A stretch of DNA of 62,957 nucleotides from Desertifilum tharense IPPAS B-1220 (GCF_001746915.1 NZ_MJGC01000062.1:1-62957); one strand, 5' to 3'; positions 35,632 to 45,731 are shown, numbered from the stretch's first letter. A program made the numbers and translations. Notes: generated by a model not told the origin, from the sequence alone.

Positions 35632-36983
35632 CTCAGACGTTTAATGTCGAGCTTTTCGAGATAAGCTAAGGGGTCTTCTGGATCGAAAAGGGTGCCATCA
35701 AAAAAGCGCTCTTGTCCGCGCGAGGCACTCGTCGGAATTTCTGGATCGGGAATTTCCAGCGCTCTAGCCGCCATGCGCCACAAGTCTTGGCGGTTAATGG
35801 TGTCGATCAGTTGGGGCGCTTGGGCGATCGCCGTTGCGGGTAAAAATCCCCAACGCACGCTTTCGACTAGGAACCAGAGTTCGTGACTTTTATACGGAAA
35901 AGAAATGCTCCCGCGTTCATCTCGCCAATAGAAAGGACTGCGATCGCTTCGATCGAGCGGGCGTTTGCCGTTACCCATCCAGTATTTTCCCTGATAAGTG
36001 CGTGCTAGGCGATAGGCCGGAAAGTTTAAGTATTGGCGTCGGGATAAAATTTGCGCTAGCTCTTGACGACTATCGGGGCGATCGCACCATTGCTGCGCCT
36101 CCAAAAGGGCTTTGAGGATGGCTAGGGTTGCCTGTGGATGGCGATCGACCCACTCGGCTCGCAGGGCAAAATAGTCTTCTGGATGGAATGGCCAAATGTC
36201 GCCGCTGAGGGCTGCAATGTAACCGATATCTTCATGGACAATATGTTGCGACCAAGGATCGCTACAGCAAGCTGCATCGATACTGCCATTACTCAAGCCT
36301 TGGATAGCTTCCGCAATGGGAACGTTCGCCCATTCCACATCGGTGTCGGGATCGATCCCGGCGGCGGCCAGCCAGTAGCGCAACCACAGCGATGGACTGA
36401 TATTCGCTAAAGCAGAAGCCACTCGAAAACGCCGCCCTTGCGTTAGGGAAAAGGTTTTGATGTACTCTGCTGCGTTGTTGAGGTTGAGGGCGAGATTTTG
36501 GGCTTTGTGGAGATTCGAGACCGCGATCGCCTGTCCTTGGGTATTGAGTTTTGCTAAAACATATAAGTGAATGCGCCGATTATTCGCGCTTCCCAAACCG
36601 TCATAGAGTAGATAGGGAAGCGGCATCGACCATTGACCGCCATCCAGCCCTTCTCGGCTGCTGCCCTGGCGAATTTGGGCTTGGGCGGCCGTCCAATCGG
36701 TTTGTTCGATCAAGACCACTTCGCTCATGCCGTATTTACGAAAGAGGTCTTTTTCTTGGGCAATAATCAAAGGCGCGGCTGCTAGGGTAGGAAAGTAGCC
36801 TAATGTAATCTGAGGGGTTTCCGGTGCAGGTTTGGCAACCCAACGTCCTCCTGGGGTTTGGGCAATCGGGGGGATGGGGTTGAGCGCCTCTGGGGAATAG
36901 CCCATACAGCCTTTGAGGAGAATTGAGCTAGCCGTTGCAGCTCCTGCCCTCCAGAAAAATTGGCGACGCGAAAACTTACCCAA
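35628..36983 (-). CDS. NrtA/CmpA-family substrate-binding lipoprotein, orphan
   Basis: The product is 451 aa. A twin-arginine signal (SRRQFFWRAGAA) leads to a lipobox (LLKGC), so the protein is probably exported folded and anchored by lipid. The mature part resembles nitrate/bicarbonate/sulfonate binding proteins (ITLGYFPTLAAAPLIIAQEKDLF, EWANVPIAEAIQGLSNGSIDAAC, YFALRAEW). TTG start with GGGAGG 9 nt upstream. No permease or ATPase gene is adjacent, so the transported ligand is unknown and a sensor role is possible. Confidence 0.87.
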   Translation of the reverse strand: MGKFSRRQFFWRAGAATASSILLKGCMGYSPEALNPIPPIAQTPGGRWVAKPAPETPQITLGYFPTLAAAPLIIAQEKDLFRKYGMSEVVLIEQTDWTAAQAQIRQGSSREGLDGGQWSMPLPYLLYDGLGSANNRRIHLYVLAKLNTQGQAIAVSNLHKAQNLALNLNNAAEYIKTFSLTQGRRFRVASALANISPSLWLRYWLAAAGIDPDTDVEWANVPIAEAIQGLSNGSIDAACCSDPWSQHIVHEDIGYIAALSGDIWPFHPEDYFALRAEWVDRHPQATLAILKALLEAQQWCDRPDSRQELAQILSRRQYLNFPAYRLARTYQGKYWMGNGKRPLDRSDRSPFYWRDERGSISFPYKSHELWFLVESVRWGFLPATAIAQAPQLIDTINRQDLWRMAARALEIPDPEIPTSASRGQERFFDGTLFDPEDPLAYLEKLDIKRLS

Positions 36984-37105
36984 GAAATCGTTCCTCCCAT
37001 ACTCCCTGCTATATTAGCGAGGACAGAGAACTCTGGAGCCTAATTTTAAGTTCTCTGCCTGCGTGAATCGGAAGTCGATCGGATCTGCCGGAGAGTTCCT
37101 GGCGC

Positions 37106-38956
37106 TTATCGTTGGGTCTGACGGTTGCGCCAAACGGCGATCGCACTTTGCGCTTCTGGGTGGGCTTCGGTGTTTTCCGGAACCAGGGAGGCGATCCGAA
37201 TCGCGTTTTCTAAAGACCCTCCCGAAACTTGGGCGTAAGCCAACTGCAAAATATTGCGACTCCACTGGTTAATCCGCTGTTGAGCCTCAAAGTATTGGGG
37301 TTGCCCTTGGGGAATGCGTCGAGCGGTATTAATCGCTTGAACGTAGGATTCTGCATTACCTGCCCGGATGCTTTGATTGGCTTGGCTGAGAATTTGCTGA
37401 TTGGCTTGTTGTTGTTGTCCTTGGGCTTCCCAACGTGCGATCGCGTTTTGTGCGGCTCGATGAATCGCCGGCCGGTCGGTGGGAACCAGTCGCGCCGCCG
37501 AAATCGCCGCCGCAAACTGGCCGCGTCTGGCGCGTCCTTCGGCAATGTCTAAAATGGCTTGACTCCACCGATCGATATCAATTTGCGCCTGCTGATACAT
37601 GGACTCTCCCGGTCGAATCTGACGGGCGATCGCGATCGCTCTGACATAATCTGAGGCATTGCTCCCTAACGCCGTTCTAGCCCGTCCTAACAGTTCTTGG
37701 TTGGTGGGCGATGGGGCGGCGGGTCGAGCCGGTGCGGGTGCAGTGGTGGGGACTGTCGCAGGGGCAACCGGAACGGGGCTAGGAGAGGCCTCTGGAGGGA
37801 CGGGAGATGGCGCTGGATCGACGGCCGTGGGTTCCGGATCGGGGGGTGTTTCCCCAGGGTCTACGGGCGGCACAACCGCCGTGACGCCCGGATCGGTAGC
37901 GACGGGAGCCGCACCCGGATCGGTAGCGACGGGAGCCGCGCCCGGATCGGTAGCGCCCGGAGTCGCGACTTGAGGAGCTTGCGGATTGCCTGTAAATGCC
38001 GTGCGGTTGGTGAGAAAGACACCCGCCACTAACAGCGCCGCAATGCCAAAACAGGCTAGAATGAGCTGCTTCCAAAAGCCCGAATCCTCTTGGGGAGGGG
38101 GTTCTTTGGCAGTCGGTTTAGGGGCGATCGCGCTTTCTGCGGGCTTGAGGGTTGTAGGGAAAGGCACGGTGGCGCTACTGGTGGGGGTTGATTGTCCCAG
38201 AATGGGCACCAAGGGTTGATGAATTTTTTCGGGAGGACTGACGACCAACAGCGGATTCTGGATCGGTTGCAGGTGATGGTCGCATAATTCCGGGACGCGC
38301 TTTTGCAGATAGTCTTCGAGTTCTGCGAGGGTTTGGACTTGTTCGGAACGTAGGGCTTCTAATACTGCTTGGGTAAAGATTCCCTGGCGCAAGTCAGCGG
38401 TTTCGTGAGAGATTTCGCTGGGCTGACAGGATAAGAAGGTGGGGATTCCCATTTCGCGGGCAAGGGTGGCGGTATGGGTTCCCAAAAGGCTACCCGACTG
38501 GATGCTGGCTGGTCGGTTCATGTCGAGAAAGACGAAAACGCGATCGCACGGAGCGTGTTGCAGGCAGGTGAACAGCCAGCGCAGAGATAAGCCGGTTGTT
38601 TCTATATTTTCTGGGTTGCCATCGACGGGCATCAGATAGTCTTGACCGTTATGGGAAACGCCGTAACCGCTGAAGAAGCACCAGAGGTAATCGCCCGGTT
38701 GCAGGGGCGAATCGGCCATTGGCCCATCGCCGCTGAGATAGTCTAGCCAGTTCTGGAGGGTTTCGCGTTCCGGGTAGGTCGATTGTCCGTTAATCGCTTG
38801 GGCGCTATCGGTTAATAAAAAACATTGGTTGGACGGGATGCCTAAGCGTTGCGTCCACAGATCCCACAGGGCTTGAGCATCCTGCTGGGCATAGTTCAAG
38901 GGTTGAAAATGCTGATATTGATTAATGCCAATGGCGATCGCAAATGTTTTCCCCAT
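37106..38956 (-). CDS. Caspase-fold (peptidase C14) protein lacking the catalytic dyad
   Basis: The 616-aa product has an N-terminal caspase-like domain (1-250) that starts KTFAIAIGINQY. The catalytic His position reads FSGYG (Y98) and the Cys position reads FLDMNR (N147), so it should be proteolytically inactive: a pseudo-orthocaspase. A membrane helix (about 300-321) follows. Then come a Pro/Ala/Asp/Thr-rich linker with ATDPGAAPV repeats and two or three repeats of ~85 aa containing Y-Q-A-INTARRIPxGxPxYxxAQxxIxxWSxxIL. GTG at 38959 is an alternative start. Confidence 0.85.
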   Translation of the reverse strand: MGKTFAIAIGINQYQHFQPLNYAQQDAQALWDLWTQRLGIPSNQCFLLTDSAQAINGQSTYPERETLQNWLDYLSGDGPMADSPLQPGDYLWCFFSGYGVSHNGQDYLMPVDGNPENIETTGLSLRWLFTCLQHAPCDRVFVFLDMNRPASIQSGSLLGTHTATLAREMGIPTFLSCQPSEISHETADLRQGIFTQAVLEALRSEQVQTLAELEDYLQKRVPELCDHHLQPIQNPLLVVSPPEKIHQPLVPILGQSTPTSSATVPFPTTLKPAESAIAPKPTAKEPPPQEDSGFWKQLILACFGIAALLVAGVFLTNRTAFTGNPQAPQVATPGATDPGAAPVATDPGAAPVATDPGVTAVVPPVDPGETPPDPEPTAVDPAPSPVPPEASPSPVPVAPATVPTTAPAPARPAAPSPTNQELLGRARTALGSNASDYVRAIAIARQIRPGESMYQQAQIDIDRWSQAILDIAEGRARRGQFAAAISAARLVPTDRPAIHRAAQNAIARWEAQGQQQQANQQILSQANQSIRAGNAESYVQAINTARRIPQGQPQYFEAQQRINQWSRNILQLAYAQVSGGSLENAIRIASLVPENTEAHPEAQSAIAVWRNRQTQR

Positions 38957-39108
38957 CACCCATGCCTCAGTAATTGTGTATAGAAATGTAAATCGGCAGT
39001 CTTAGAGACAGTAATAGTATAGGCGCTCGAATATATCGTGGGAATGAGGTGCTTAAACCTAATAAAGGGTATTATTTAAAAAAATTTATCCTTTCCCAGC
39101 TTCAGAAT

Positions 39109-39882
39109 ATGAAAAGCGTCGCCATCGGGAAACACATCGCGCCTTGGGGTTTAGCGGTTGTCGTAGGATTAAGCGGAGGCGTTTGGACTCTAGCCACAGC
39201 GATCGCGCCTCAACCGGCACAAGCCTACACCGCCAGAGCCTCTGTCACCATCACTCGCACAGGTGGCGAATCGTATCAAACCTTATTGCAACGGGCAGAA
39301 GCCGCCGCGAGAGCCGCAGCCCAACGCACCTTTGATAGTGACTTATTAGCAACCGATGTCTCGATTATCATCGTGGCTCAAAATAACGGAGCCTCGGTAC
39401 CGATCCTGACGCTAGAAGCAACTCGCCCCCAGTGGAGCCGCCGTCCCGATCCGCGAGCTTGGGCGACCTATCTTCCCAATGCTGAAGTTTTATTAGGCTT
39501 TAGAACGCCAGAACCCGCCGCGCCAGCCGCCCAACCCGCCGCGCCGCCCTCGCCTCAACCGGGAATTATACCCGGTCAAGTGGTTCCCTTCCCCGGACAG
39601 GTGGAAGGCGTTCCCGTTCAACCGGGTGCGATCCCAGTACAGCCCGGTGCAATTCCCGTTCAACCGGGTGCGGTTCCCGTACAACCCAATGGCATTCCAG
39701 TACAGCCCGGTGCGGTTCCCGTACAACCCAATGGCGTCCCAGTACAGCCCGGTGCGGTTCCTCAGCAGGTTCCTCAAGTGGTTCCTCAAGCCCCCCAACA
39801 AATTATCCCCTCGCAGAATCAACCGATACCGGGCACAGGCGGATTGGTGTGTCAAGGGGGCGTTTGTCGTCCGGCTCAGTAA
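39109..39882 (+). CDS. Secreted protein with proline-rich PVQPGA repeats
   Basis: The product is 257 aa. A signal peptide runs to about AQA (residue ~39). A small alpha/beta domain (40-140) precedes a Pro-rich tail of 6-9-residue repeats (VPVQPGAIPVQP, VPVQPNG), and a C-terminal LVCQGGVCRPAQ contains a Cys pair. ATG at 39109 is chosen because it begins the signal peptide. Function unknown; the tail suggests a wall- or surface-interacting linker. Divergent from the caspase-like gene. Confidence 0.78.
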   Translation: MKSVAIGKHIAPWGLAVVVGLSGGVWTLATAIAPQPAQAYTARASVTITRTGGESYQTLLQRAEAAARAAAQRTFDSDLLATDVSIIIVAQNNGASVPILTLEATRPQWSRRPDPRAWATYLPNAEVLLGFRTPEPAAPAAQPAAPPSPQPGIIPGQVVPFPGQVEGVPVQPGAIPVQPGAIPVQPGAVPVQPNGIPVQPGAVPVQPNGVPVQPGAVPQQVPQVVPQAPQQIIPSQNQPIPGTGGLVCQGGVCRPAQ

Positions 39883-39888
39883 GGCGTC

Positions 39889-40269
39889 GTGCTGAAACTA
39901 CACTCGGCTTGGCTGGTTTTAGCGGCCCGTAATTGGCAAAGTTTAGTGACTTTTTACGGGCAGTTGCTCAATCAGTCGCCTCAGCCGTGTATTAGCAATG
40001 TTTATGCAGAGTTTCAGCTACCGGGGTTGCGCCTGGGTATTTTTGAGCCAAAAGCCAGCGACAAGGGCGAGTTTGCTGGCTGCACAAGCGGCTCGATGAG
40101 TTTGTGCTTGGAGGTGGAAAATTTGGAAAATGCGATCGCCCATTTGACACAATTAGGCTATCCGCCCGCAGCGGAAATTACCCAAGCTTCTCATGGACGG
40201 GAGGTCTACGCGCGCGATCCAGAGGGAAATCGCCTGATTCTCCATCAAGCAATTGTTGCAAATCCCTAA
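39889..40269 (+). CDS. VOC/glyoxalase-superfamily protein
   Basis: This is a 126-aa single VOC domain: LVLAARNWQSLVTFYGQLLN at the N-terminus and REVYARDPEGNRLILHQ at the C-terminus, typical of glyoxalase/bleomycin-resistance proteins. GTG start, 6 bp after the previous stop. Substrate unknown. Confidence 0.83.
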   Translation: MLKLHSAWLVLAARNWQSLVTFYGQLLNQSPQPCISNVYAEFQLPGLRLGIFEPKASDKGEFAGCTSGSMSLCLEVENLENAIAHLTQLGYPPAAEITQASHGREVYARDPEGNRLILHQAIVANP

Positions 40270-40338
40270 GACTCTCTGAGAAAATTAAAGAAAGTTTACC
40301 GCGCTCCTCTGCCGTATCAGAATACGCTTTTTTCTACC

Positions 40339-40920
40339 GTGATTAACTCCCAAAGCCTCAGCGAAAAGATTCTCCTCTCGCGCAGCCAATATCAACCTTG
40401 CCACATCCAAGTCCCCGACTTAGACAAACGCTTACCGGCGATTCAAATTGGCGATCGCTATTACAGTTTATTCAAAGTTGAAACCGAACGCGATCGCGCC
40501 TTGCGAGTCTTAGAAAAACTAATTGCTCGCGGCGATGATGCTCGCATGGTTCAAGGTGCCAAAGGCTATATCCTGTGGGTATGGGAACCCGAAGCACACC
40601 CCGAAAACTTTAAAAACAATACCCAATCTGTTGTGCCCAAGGGAACAGAATCTTTAAGTTTTGAACAGTTCCCCATGCTCGTCTCTCGCAGTCAATACCA
40701 ACCCTGCCATATTCGGGTACCCGATTTAAAGCACAAACTGCCTGCTGTTCAGTTTGAAGGGGCTTATTATAGTCTTTTCCGGATTGAACCCGACTTCAAA
40801 CTAGCCTTAGAACGCATCCAAGCCTTAAAACAGCGCAATGATAAGGCACTTGTCACTCCTTCACCCAAAGGTTACGTACTCTGGGTGTTAGAGCCGGAAG
40901 CGTTCTTGGAGGCGCTCTAA
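40339..40920 (+). CDS. Hypothetical protein with an internal duplication
   Basis: The 193-aa protein is two tandem copies of an ~80-aa unit. Each copy has SRSQYQPCHI(Q/R)VPDL, (A/V)Q(I/F)xxxYYSLF and KGY(I/V)LWV(W/L)EPEA. The first starts near residue 14, the second near 115. The unit is unrecognised. GTG start. The 3' end overlaps the convergent glycosyltransferase gene by 33 bp. Confidence 0.78.
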   Translation: MINSQSLSEKILLSRSQYQPCHIQVPDLDKRLPAIQIGDRYYSLFKVETERDRALRVLEKLIARGDDARMVQGAKGYILWVWEPEAHPENFKNNTQSVVPKGTESLSFEQFPMLVSRSQYQPCHIRVPDLKHKLPAVQFEGAYYSLFRIEPDFKLALERIQALKQRNDKALVTPSPKGYVLWVLEPEAFLEAL

Positions 40921-41832
40921 TTTGCGTAACCCTCGGTTCCAGCGGGTCGGTCGCCAGCCCGACCATGCAGTTAAATTGAGGTAATCATAAAATAAGTCCC
41001 GTTTGGGATGCTGACACCCCACTCGCCAAGGTTTGCTTGAGGTCGTGTAATGCACAATATAGGGGTCTTCTAACACCGCGCGATACGTGCTTTCAGGATA
41101 GGGACTTTCCTGCCAAGATCGATACTTGTGGATGATGTGCAGTTGATTCCAGCGCGGGTCAAGTCGGCCCCAACGTTGGGCGAGAATTGCATTTAGTCCA
41201 TCTTGATCGTGCCAGCGCAGGGTATCGCGGTTAGCAACCAGATATTGGAGAATTTGGCGGCTGAGGTTCTGGGTGCGCCAAACGGGAAGATTGAGAACTA
41301 AAACCCCTGCATTAAAGTAGGGGGTATCGGGTGCTAGCCCTAAATCTTGGTAGTTCGCTAATCCGTTGCGATTGGAGACGGTGCGAATAATGGGGTCTTG
41401 AACGGCTAGAAGCGCATGGTTTTCTAGGTTAAGCTGCCACAGTTGACCGAGATCCGCCTTCACGATCAGATCGCTATCGAGGTAAATGGCTTTACTGTAT
41501 TGTGGGGGCAAGAGTTCGGGAATCAGCAGGCGGTAATAGGAGGCGATGGGGATGCGTTCTTGGACCTTTAAACCCTCAAGACGTTCTAGGGGGGGTTCTA
41601 GCCAAGTTATCGTTACCCGATTTAAGTCTAGGGATTGTTGGATTTTACGCCGATTGCGATCGCGAATACCCCCATTGACGATAAAGAGTGCGACGCCATC
41701 CACGGTTTGCAAATTCGCCATTACTGAAGCCAGCATCGCGGCTAAAGGCATTGCAAACTCATTATCCGCCGCACAAACCAGAACTAAGGGTTCGCTATTA
41801 ACGCTTACTCCTCCGGGGATTTCAACCGCCAA
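40888..41832 (-). CDS. Glycosyltransferase family 8 protein
   Basis: This GT8 retaining sugar transferase uses a nucleotide-sugar donor. Motifs: [29 protein letters not shown] (DxD metal site), [23 protein letters not shown] and a C-terminal [11 protein letters not shown]. The start is problematic: the only canonical in-frame codon is TTG at 41832, inside glmU, while GGAGGA lies further 3' with no ATG, GTG or TTG after it before the first conserved strand. Substrate unknown. Confidence 0.85.
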   Translation of the reverse strand: MAVEIPGGVSVNSEPLVLVCAADNEFAMPLAAMLASVMANLQTVDGVALFIVNGGIRDRNRRKIQQSLDLNRVTITWLEPPLERLEGLKVQERIPIASYYRLLIPELLPPQYSKAIYLDSDLIVKADLGQLWQLNLENHALLAVQDPIIRTVSNRNGLANYQDLGLAPDTPYFNAGVLVLNLPVWRTQNLSRQILQYLVANRDTLRWHDQDGLNAILAQRWGRLDPRWNQLHIIHKYRSWQESPYPESTYRAVLEDPYIVHYTTSSKPWRVGCQHPKRDLFYDYLNLTAWSGWRPTRWNRGLRKLERLQERFRL

Positions 41833-43163
41833 CCGGGTTTAACCACTTGTCGCGATCGCGCGATCGCCAGCGCATCATTACCCACATCTTCCGTCAACAC
41901 TGACCCAGCCGCAACCGTGACATCTTCACCCAGGGTAATCGGCGCAACTAACACGCTATTAGAACCTGTCTTGGTGCGATCGCCAATTTTGGTTTTGTGC
42001 TTCTTCACGCCGTCATAATTGGCCGTAATTGTTCCCGCACCGATATTGACTTTTTCGCCCAGTTGTGCATCACCTAGATATGAAAGATGGGCTACATTAG
42101 TGCGATCGCCCAATTGGGAATTCTTCAACTCAACAAAATTGCCAATCCGACAACCCGAACCCACCTCCACATGGCCGCGTAGGTGCGCGTAAGGTCCGAT
42201 ACGAGTGCCGCTTTGCACCACGCTATCCGCAATCACCGAATACATCGCCGTCACATTTTCGCCAATCTCGCTATTTTCAATCAAGCTACCCGGTCCAATG
42301 CGACAGCCCGAACGAATCAGCGTCTTGCCCCGCAGATGAGTTTGCGGTTCAATAATCGCATCCGGCTCAATCTGTACCGTATCGTCAATCGTAATCGTTT
42401 CGGGACTAATCAGCGTCACCCCAGCCGTCATCCACGCCTCTTTTACCCGGCGTTGCAGAATCTCGTAAGCCGTTGCAAGCTGCTTGCGGTCATTAATCCC
42501 TAAAATCTCCTCATAATCCTCCACATCTAGCGCCATCACCGGATTGAGGTAATTGACTGCATCCGTCAGATAATATTCTTGCTGGTCATTTTCCGACTTC
42601 AAACCCGGAAGCACCTGGGCCAATTTTTCCCAATTAAAGCAATAAATCCCGGCATTAATCCGGCGATTTTGCCGTTGCGCCCCCGTACAGTCGCGATCCT
42701 CAACAATCTGCTGTAACAAATTCTGACCATCGCAGAACACCCGCCCATACCCCTTGGGATTGGGCAAATGAGCCGTCAGAATCGTAGCCGCATTTTGGTT
42801 AGATTTGTGCGTCTGTAATAAATTTTGAATCGTTTCAGGACGCAATAGCGGTACATCCCCATTCAGGACAATTAAATCCCCTTGGAAATCTGTTAAATAG
42901 GGAAGCAACTGCTGAATCGCGTGTCCGGTTCCGAGTTGTTCGGTTTGTTCAACAAACTCAACATCCTTCAGATCTGCTAGCGACTCCTTAACCAAATCGC
43001 CCCGATAACCCACGATGGCAAAACGGCGAACTGGGGAGACACAATCGCTGCTATCCAGAATACGCCGAATCAGCGATCGCCCTGCCAAAGGATGAAGCAC
43101 CTTGGGCAACTGAGATTTCATCCGCGTCCCGCGTCCTGCCGCGAGAATTGCTACTGCTACCAT
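41805..43163 (-). CDS. glmU: Bifunctional N-acetylglucosamine-1-phosphate uridyltransferase / glucosamine-1-phosphate acetyltransferase
   Basis: This 452-aa enzyme makes UDP-GlcNAc for peptidoglycan and lipopolysaccharide. The N-terminal pyrophosphorylase domain has [18 protein letters not shown] and VLNGDVPLL. From about residue 250 the hexapeptide beta-helix acetyltransferase domain follows ([32 protein letters not shown]). ATG at 43163 is used; an adjacent GTG (43166) is possible. Its 3' end overlaps the GT8 gene by 28 bp. Confidence 0.96.
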   Translation of the reverse strand: MVAVAILAAGRGTRMKSQLPKVLHPLAGRSLIRRILDSSDCVSPVRRFAIVGYRGDLVKESLADLKDVEFVEQTEQLGTGHAIQQLLPYLTDFQGDLIVLNGDVPLLRPETIQNLLQTHKSNQNAATILTAHLPNPKGYGRVFCDGQNLLQQIVEDRDCTGAQRQNRRINAGIYCFNWEKLAQVLPGLKSENDQQEYYLTDAVNYLNPVMALDVEDYEEILGINDRKQLATAYEILQRRVKEAWMTAGVTLISPETITIDDTVQIEPDAIIEPQTHLRGKTLIRSGCRIGPGSLIENSEIGENVTAMYSVIADSVVQSGTRIGPYAHLRGHVEVGSGCRIGNFVELKNSQLGDRTNVAHLSYLGDAQLGEKVNIGAGTITANYDGVKKHKTKIGDRTKTGSNSVLVAPITLGEDVTVAAGSVLTEDVGNDALAIARSRQVVKPGWRLKSPEE

Positions 43164-43204
43164 CACCGATCCATGAATTAACCCACAGGAGAGTATATCA
43201 AAGA

Positions 43205-43576
43205 GGGTGGGGGAATGGGGAAGAAGGGAGTTGGGAGTTGGGAGTTGGGGGTTGGGGGAAGAAGGGAGTTGGGAGTTAGGAGTTGGGCGAGAATACTGGT
43301 CAATCGGTTATTGTTCCAGATATCTACTCAGAACTCAGCACTTTTTACTCAGCACTAACTTCCCCACTCGGAACTCGGAACACCGCTGCTTGGTGTGCAA
43401 GCTACGGAACTTTGCACTCTATTCCCCACTCAGCACTCAGCACTCAGCACTCAGCACTCAGCACTCAGCACTCAGCACTCAATTCCCCCCACCCTCTTTC
43501 CCACTCAGAACTCGGAACTCGGAACTCGGAACTCGGAACTTACTCAGCACTCAGCACTTTCTACTCAGCACTAAGA
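43205..43576. repeat. Heptamer repeat array 4 with 24-nt insertion
   Basis: This STRR-type array fills most of the 430-bp gap between glmU and the SLH protein gene. It holds G-rich units (43205-43290), then ACTCAGC units with GAACTCG blocks near 43365-43381 and 43502-43545. A 24-nt element at 43382-43405 interrupts it. A reading frame open through the array can wrongly extend the downstream gene by about 100 residues. Confidence 0.88.
43382..43405. mobile_element. Small dispersed element copy C (24 nt)
   Basis: ACCGCTGCTTGGTGTGCAAG followed by CTAC lies between two exact GGAAC pentamers (43377-43381 and 43406-43410) inside array 4. Removing the element and one pentamer restores ACTCGGAACTTTGC. 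It is related to the copies at 14314 and 58147. Confidence 0.62.
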
Positions 43577-43594
43577 AAAGGTAGGATAAGGCTC

Positions 43595-45730
43595 ATGGTT
43601 CAAACTTCTTCTGTACTGCACGTCAACCCGACGACGGGGAATGATGCAAATCCGGGTACAGCTTCAGCGCCTTTGAGAACGTTAACGCGGGCATTGACTA
43701 GGGCAACAAGTGGCATTACTGTGCAGCTTGCATCGGGTCAATATACCTCCCTCAATGGCGAACGTTTTCCGCTGGTGATTTCGCCTGGGGTTCAGGTGGT
43801 GGGAAATGAGGGAAATAAGGGGAGTGGAATTACGATCGAGGGGGGCGGTTCTCTCAATAGCTTGAGTGCGGGTTCGCAAAATGTGACGATTCAGATGGGG
43901 AATGAGGCCCAATTGCGCGGCGTAACGGTGACGAATCGCAATTCCCAAGGGACGGGTGTGTGGATTGAGTCGGCAACGCCAATTTTAGCGAATAATACGT
44001 TTGCCAATTGCAATCGTGAAGCGATTTTTGTCACCGGGAATGGCAAGCCGCTGATTCGCGATAATGTGTTTCGCCAAAATACTACGCAGGGTCTGTTTTT
44101 TAATCAAAATGGTAAGGGTGAAGTTCGCGGCAATACGCTGCAAAATAGCGGAAATGGGGTAACGATTCGCGGCAATGCTGCACCGCTACTTCAGAATAAT
44201 CAGATTACCAGCAATCGGGTTGGGGTTCTGTTTGCAGATTCCGCCCGCCCGGTTTTACGTCAGAATGCGATTGAACGTAATACGGAAGTGGGGGTTGCGG
44301 TTAATAATAGTGCGATCGCCAATTTGGGCAATCCTCAAGATCCGGGTGAAAATATTCTGCGGGATAATGGACGCTACGATCTGCAAAATACGACGGGCAT
44401 TGCGATCGCCTCTGTGGGCAATTTCCTCAACCCGGTTAGAGTTCAGGGATTGATTGACTATATCGCCGCAGATTTAGTCAACACTTCTCCCACAATTACC
44501 CCAAGCCCTACACCCACGCCAACCCCCACACCTACACCCACACCCACGCCGATCCCCACAGGCTTAACCGATATTACGGGACATTGGGCAAGTGCGTTTA
44601 TTCAAGGCTTGTATAGTCGCGGCTTTATCAGCGGTTTTCCCGATAGCAGCTTTCGGCCGAATAATGCGCTAACGCGGGCGGAGTTTGCGGCAATTTTAGC
44701 AAGGGCGTTTCAAGTCCCGGATCGACAAAGCGCGATTCAATTTTCTGATGTTCCGGCTAATTTTTGGGCGGCTAATGCGATCGCCCAAGCAACGCGACGC
44801 GGCTTTATTGCAGGGTTCCCCGATGGTTCCTTTCGCCCCAACCAAAACCTAACGCGCACCCAAGCAATTGTTGCCCTGATTAGCGGGTTAGCCTTAACTG
44901 GAGGGAATCTCAGCGTTTTAGGCATTTATAGCGATCGCGCCTCCATTCCCAGTTTTGCCACGATCGCGATCGCCACCGCCACCCAACGGCGCATCGTCGT
45001 CAACTATCCCAACGTTCAACAACTGCGTCCCCTCACAGACATTACGCGCGGTGAAGTCGCAGCCTTAATCTATCAAGCCCTCGTTGCTACCAATCAAGCC
45101 CCCGCCCTTTCCTCCCCCTATATCGTCGAGGTGAATAGCACCACCCCTCCCCTCGCATTCAGCGATATTAGCGGTCATTGGGCGCAGGGATTTATTGGAG
45201 GTCTGGCGAATCAAAATTTAGTCAATGGCTTTGCTGACGGGACGTATAGACCCAATGTAGCCATTAGCCGAGCCGAGTATGCAGCCCTATTAGTTCAAGT
45301 CTTGAATCCCCAACCCCAAAAGCCAGCCACCCTCTTCCGCGATGTTCCCGTCAACTTTTGGGCAGCCAATGCCATTCAACTCGCCTACCGCAGCGGCTTT
45401 CTTTCCGGCTATCCCGATGGCAGCTTTCAACCCAACGAAATTTTACTGCGCGTCCAAATTCTCCTCTCTTTAGCCAACGGACTCGCCTTACCCCCTGCAA
45501 ATCTTCAAGCCTTGAATATTTTTGACGATCGCAATACCATTCCCCTCTACGCTAGAGAAGCCGTTGCTGCGGCGACTGCCAGAAAATTAGTCGTGAGTTA
45601 TCCCCAAATTCGCCAACTCAACCCCAACGGACAAGCCACCCGCGCCGATGCGACAGCAATGCTCTATCAAGTGCTAGTCGATGCCAAGCGCTTACCCCAA
45701 ATCAACTCACCCTATATTGTTAATTCTTAA
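43595..45730 (+). CDS. DUF1565 beta-helix protein with six SLH domains
   Basis: The product is 711 aa. Residues ~8-290 form a DUF1565/NosD-like parallel beta-helix (HVNPTTGNDANPGTASAPL, then GNxxxxxxxGV(x) turns). A Thr-Pro linker (~297-322) leads to six S-layer-homology repeats in two groups of three (DITGHWASAFIQGLYSRGFI, FSDVPANFWAANAI, and so on). SLH domains anchor proteins to the wall. No signal peptide is evident. ATG at 43595 has GGATAAGG upstream; frames extending into the heptamer array are rejected. Confidence 0.88.
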   Translation: MVQTSSVLHVNPTTGNDANPGTASAPLRTLTRALTRATSGITVQLASGQYTSLNGERFPLVISPGVQVVGNEGNKGSGITIEGGGSLNSLSAGSQNVTIQMGNEAQLRGVTVTNRNSQGTGVWIESATPILANNTFANCNREAIFVTGNGKPLIRDNVFRQNTTQGLFFNQNGKGEVRGNTLQNSGNGVTIRGNAAPLLQNNQITSNRVGVLFADSARPVLRQNAIERNTEVGVAVNNSAIANLGNPQDPGENILRDNGRYDLQNTTGIAIASVGNFLNPVRVQGLIDYIAADLVNTSPTITPSPTPTPTPTPTPTPTPIPTGLTDITGHWASAFIQGLYSRGFISGFPDSSFRPNNALTRAEFAAILARAFQVPDRQSAIQFSDVPANFWAANAIAQATRRGFIAGFPDGSFRPNQNLTRTQAIVALISGLALTGGNLSVLGIYSDRASIPSFATIAIATATQRRIVVNYPNVQQLRPLTDITRGEVAALIYQALVATNQAPALSSPYIVEVNSTTPPLAFSDISGHWAQGFIGGLANQNLVNGFADGTYRPNVAISRAEYAALLVQVLNPQPQKPATLFRDVPVNFWAANAIQLAYRSGFLSGYPDGSFQPNEILLRVQILLSLANGLALPPANLQALNIFDDRNTIPLYAREAVAAATARKLVVSYPQIRQLNPNGQATRADATAMLYQVLVDAKRLPQINSPYIVNS

Positions 45731-45731
45731 C

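Noticed and set aside
37659-37973. Gly-rich 104-aa plus-strand open frame
   Set aside because: Antisense of the Pro/Ala linker in the caspase-like gene.
43205-43576. CRISPR array
   Set aside because: Units are 7 bp with no spacers, and no cas genes are present in the window.
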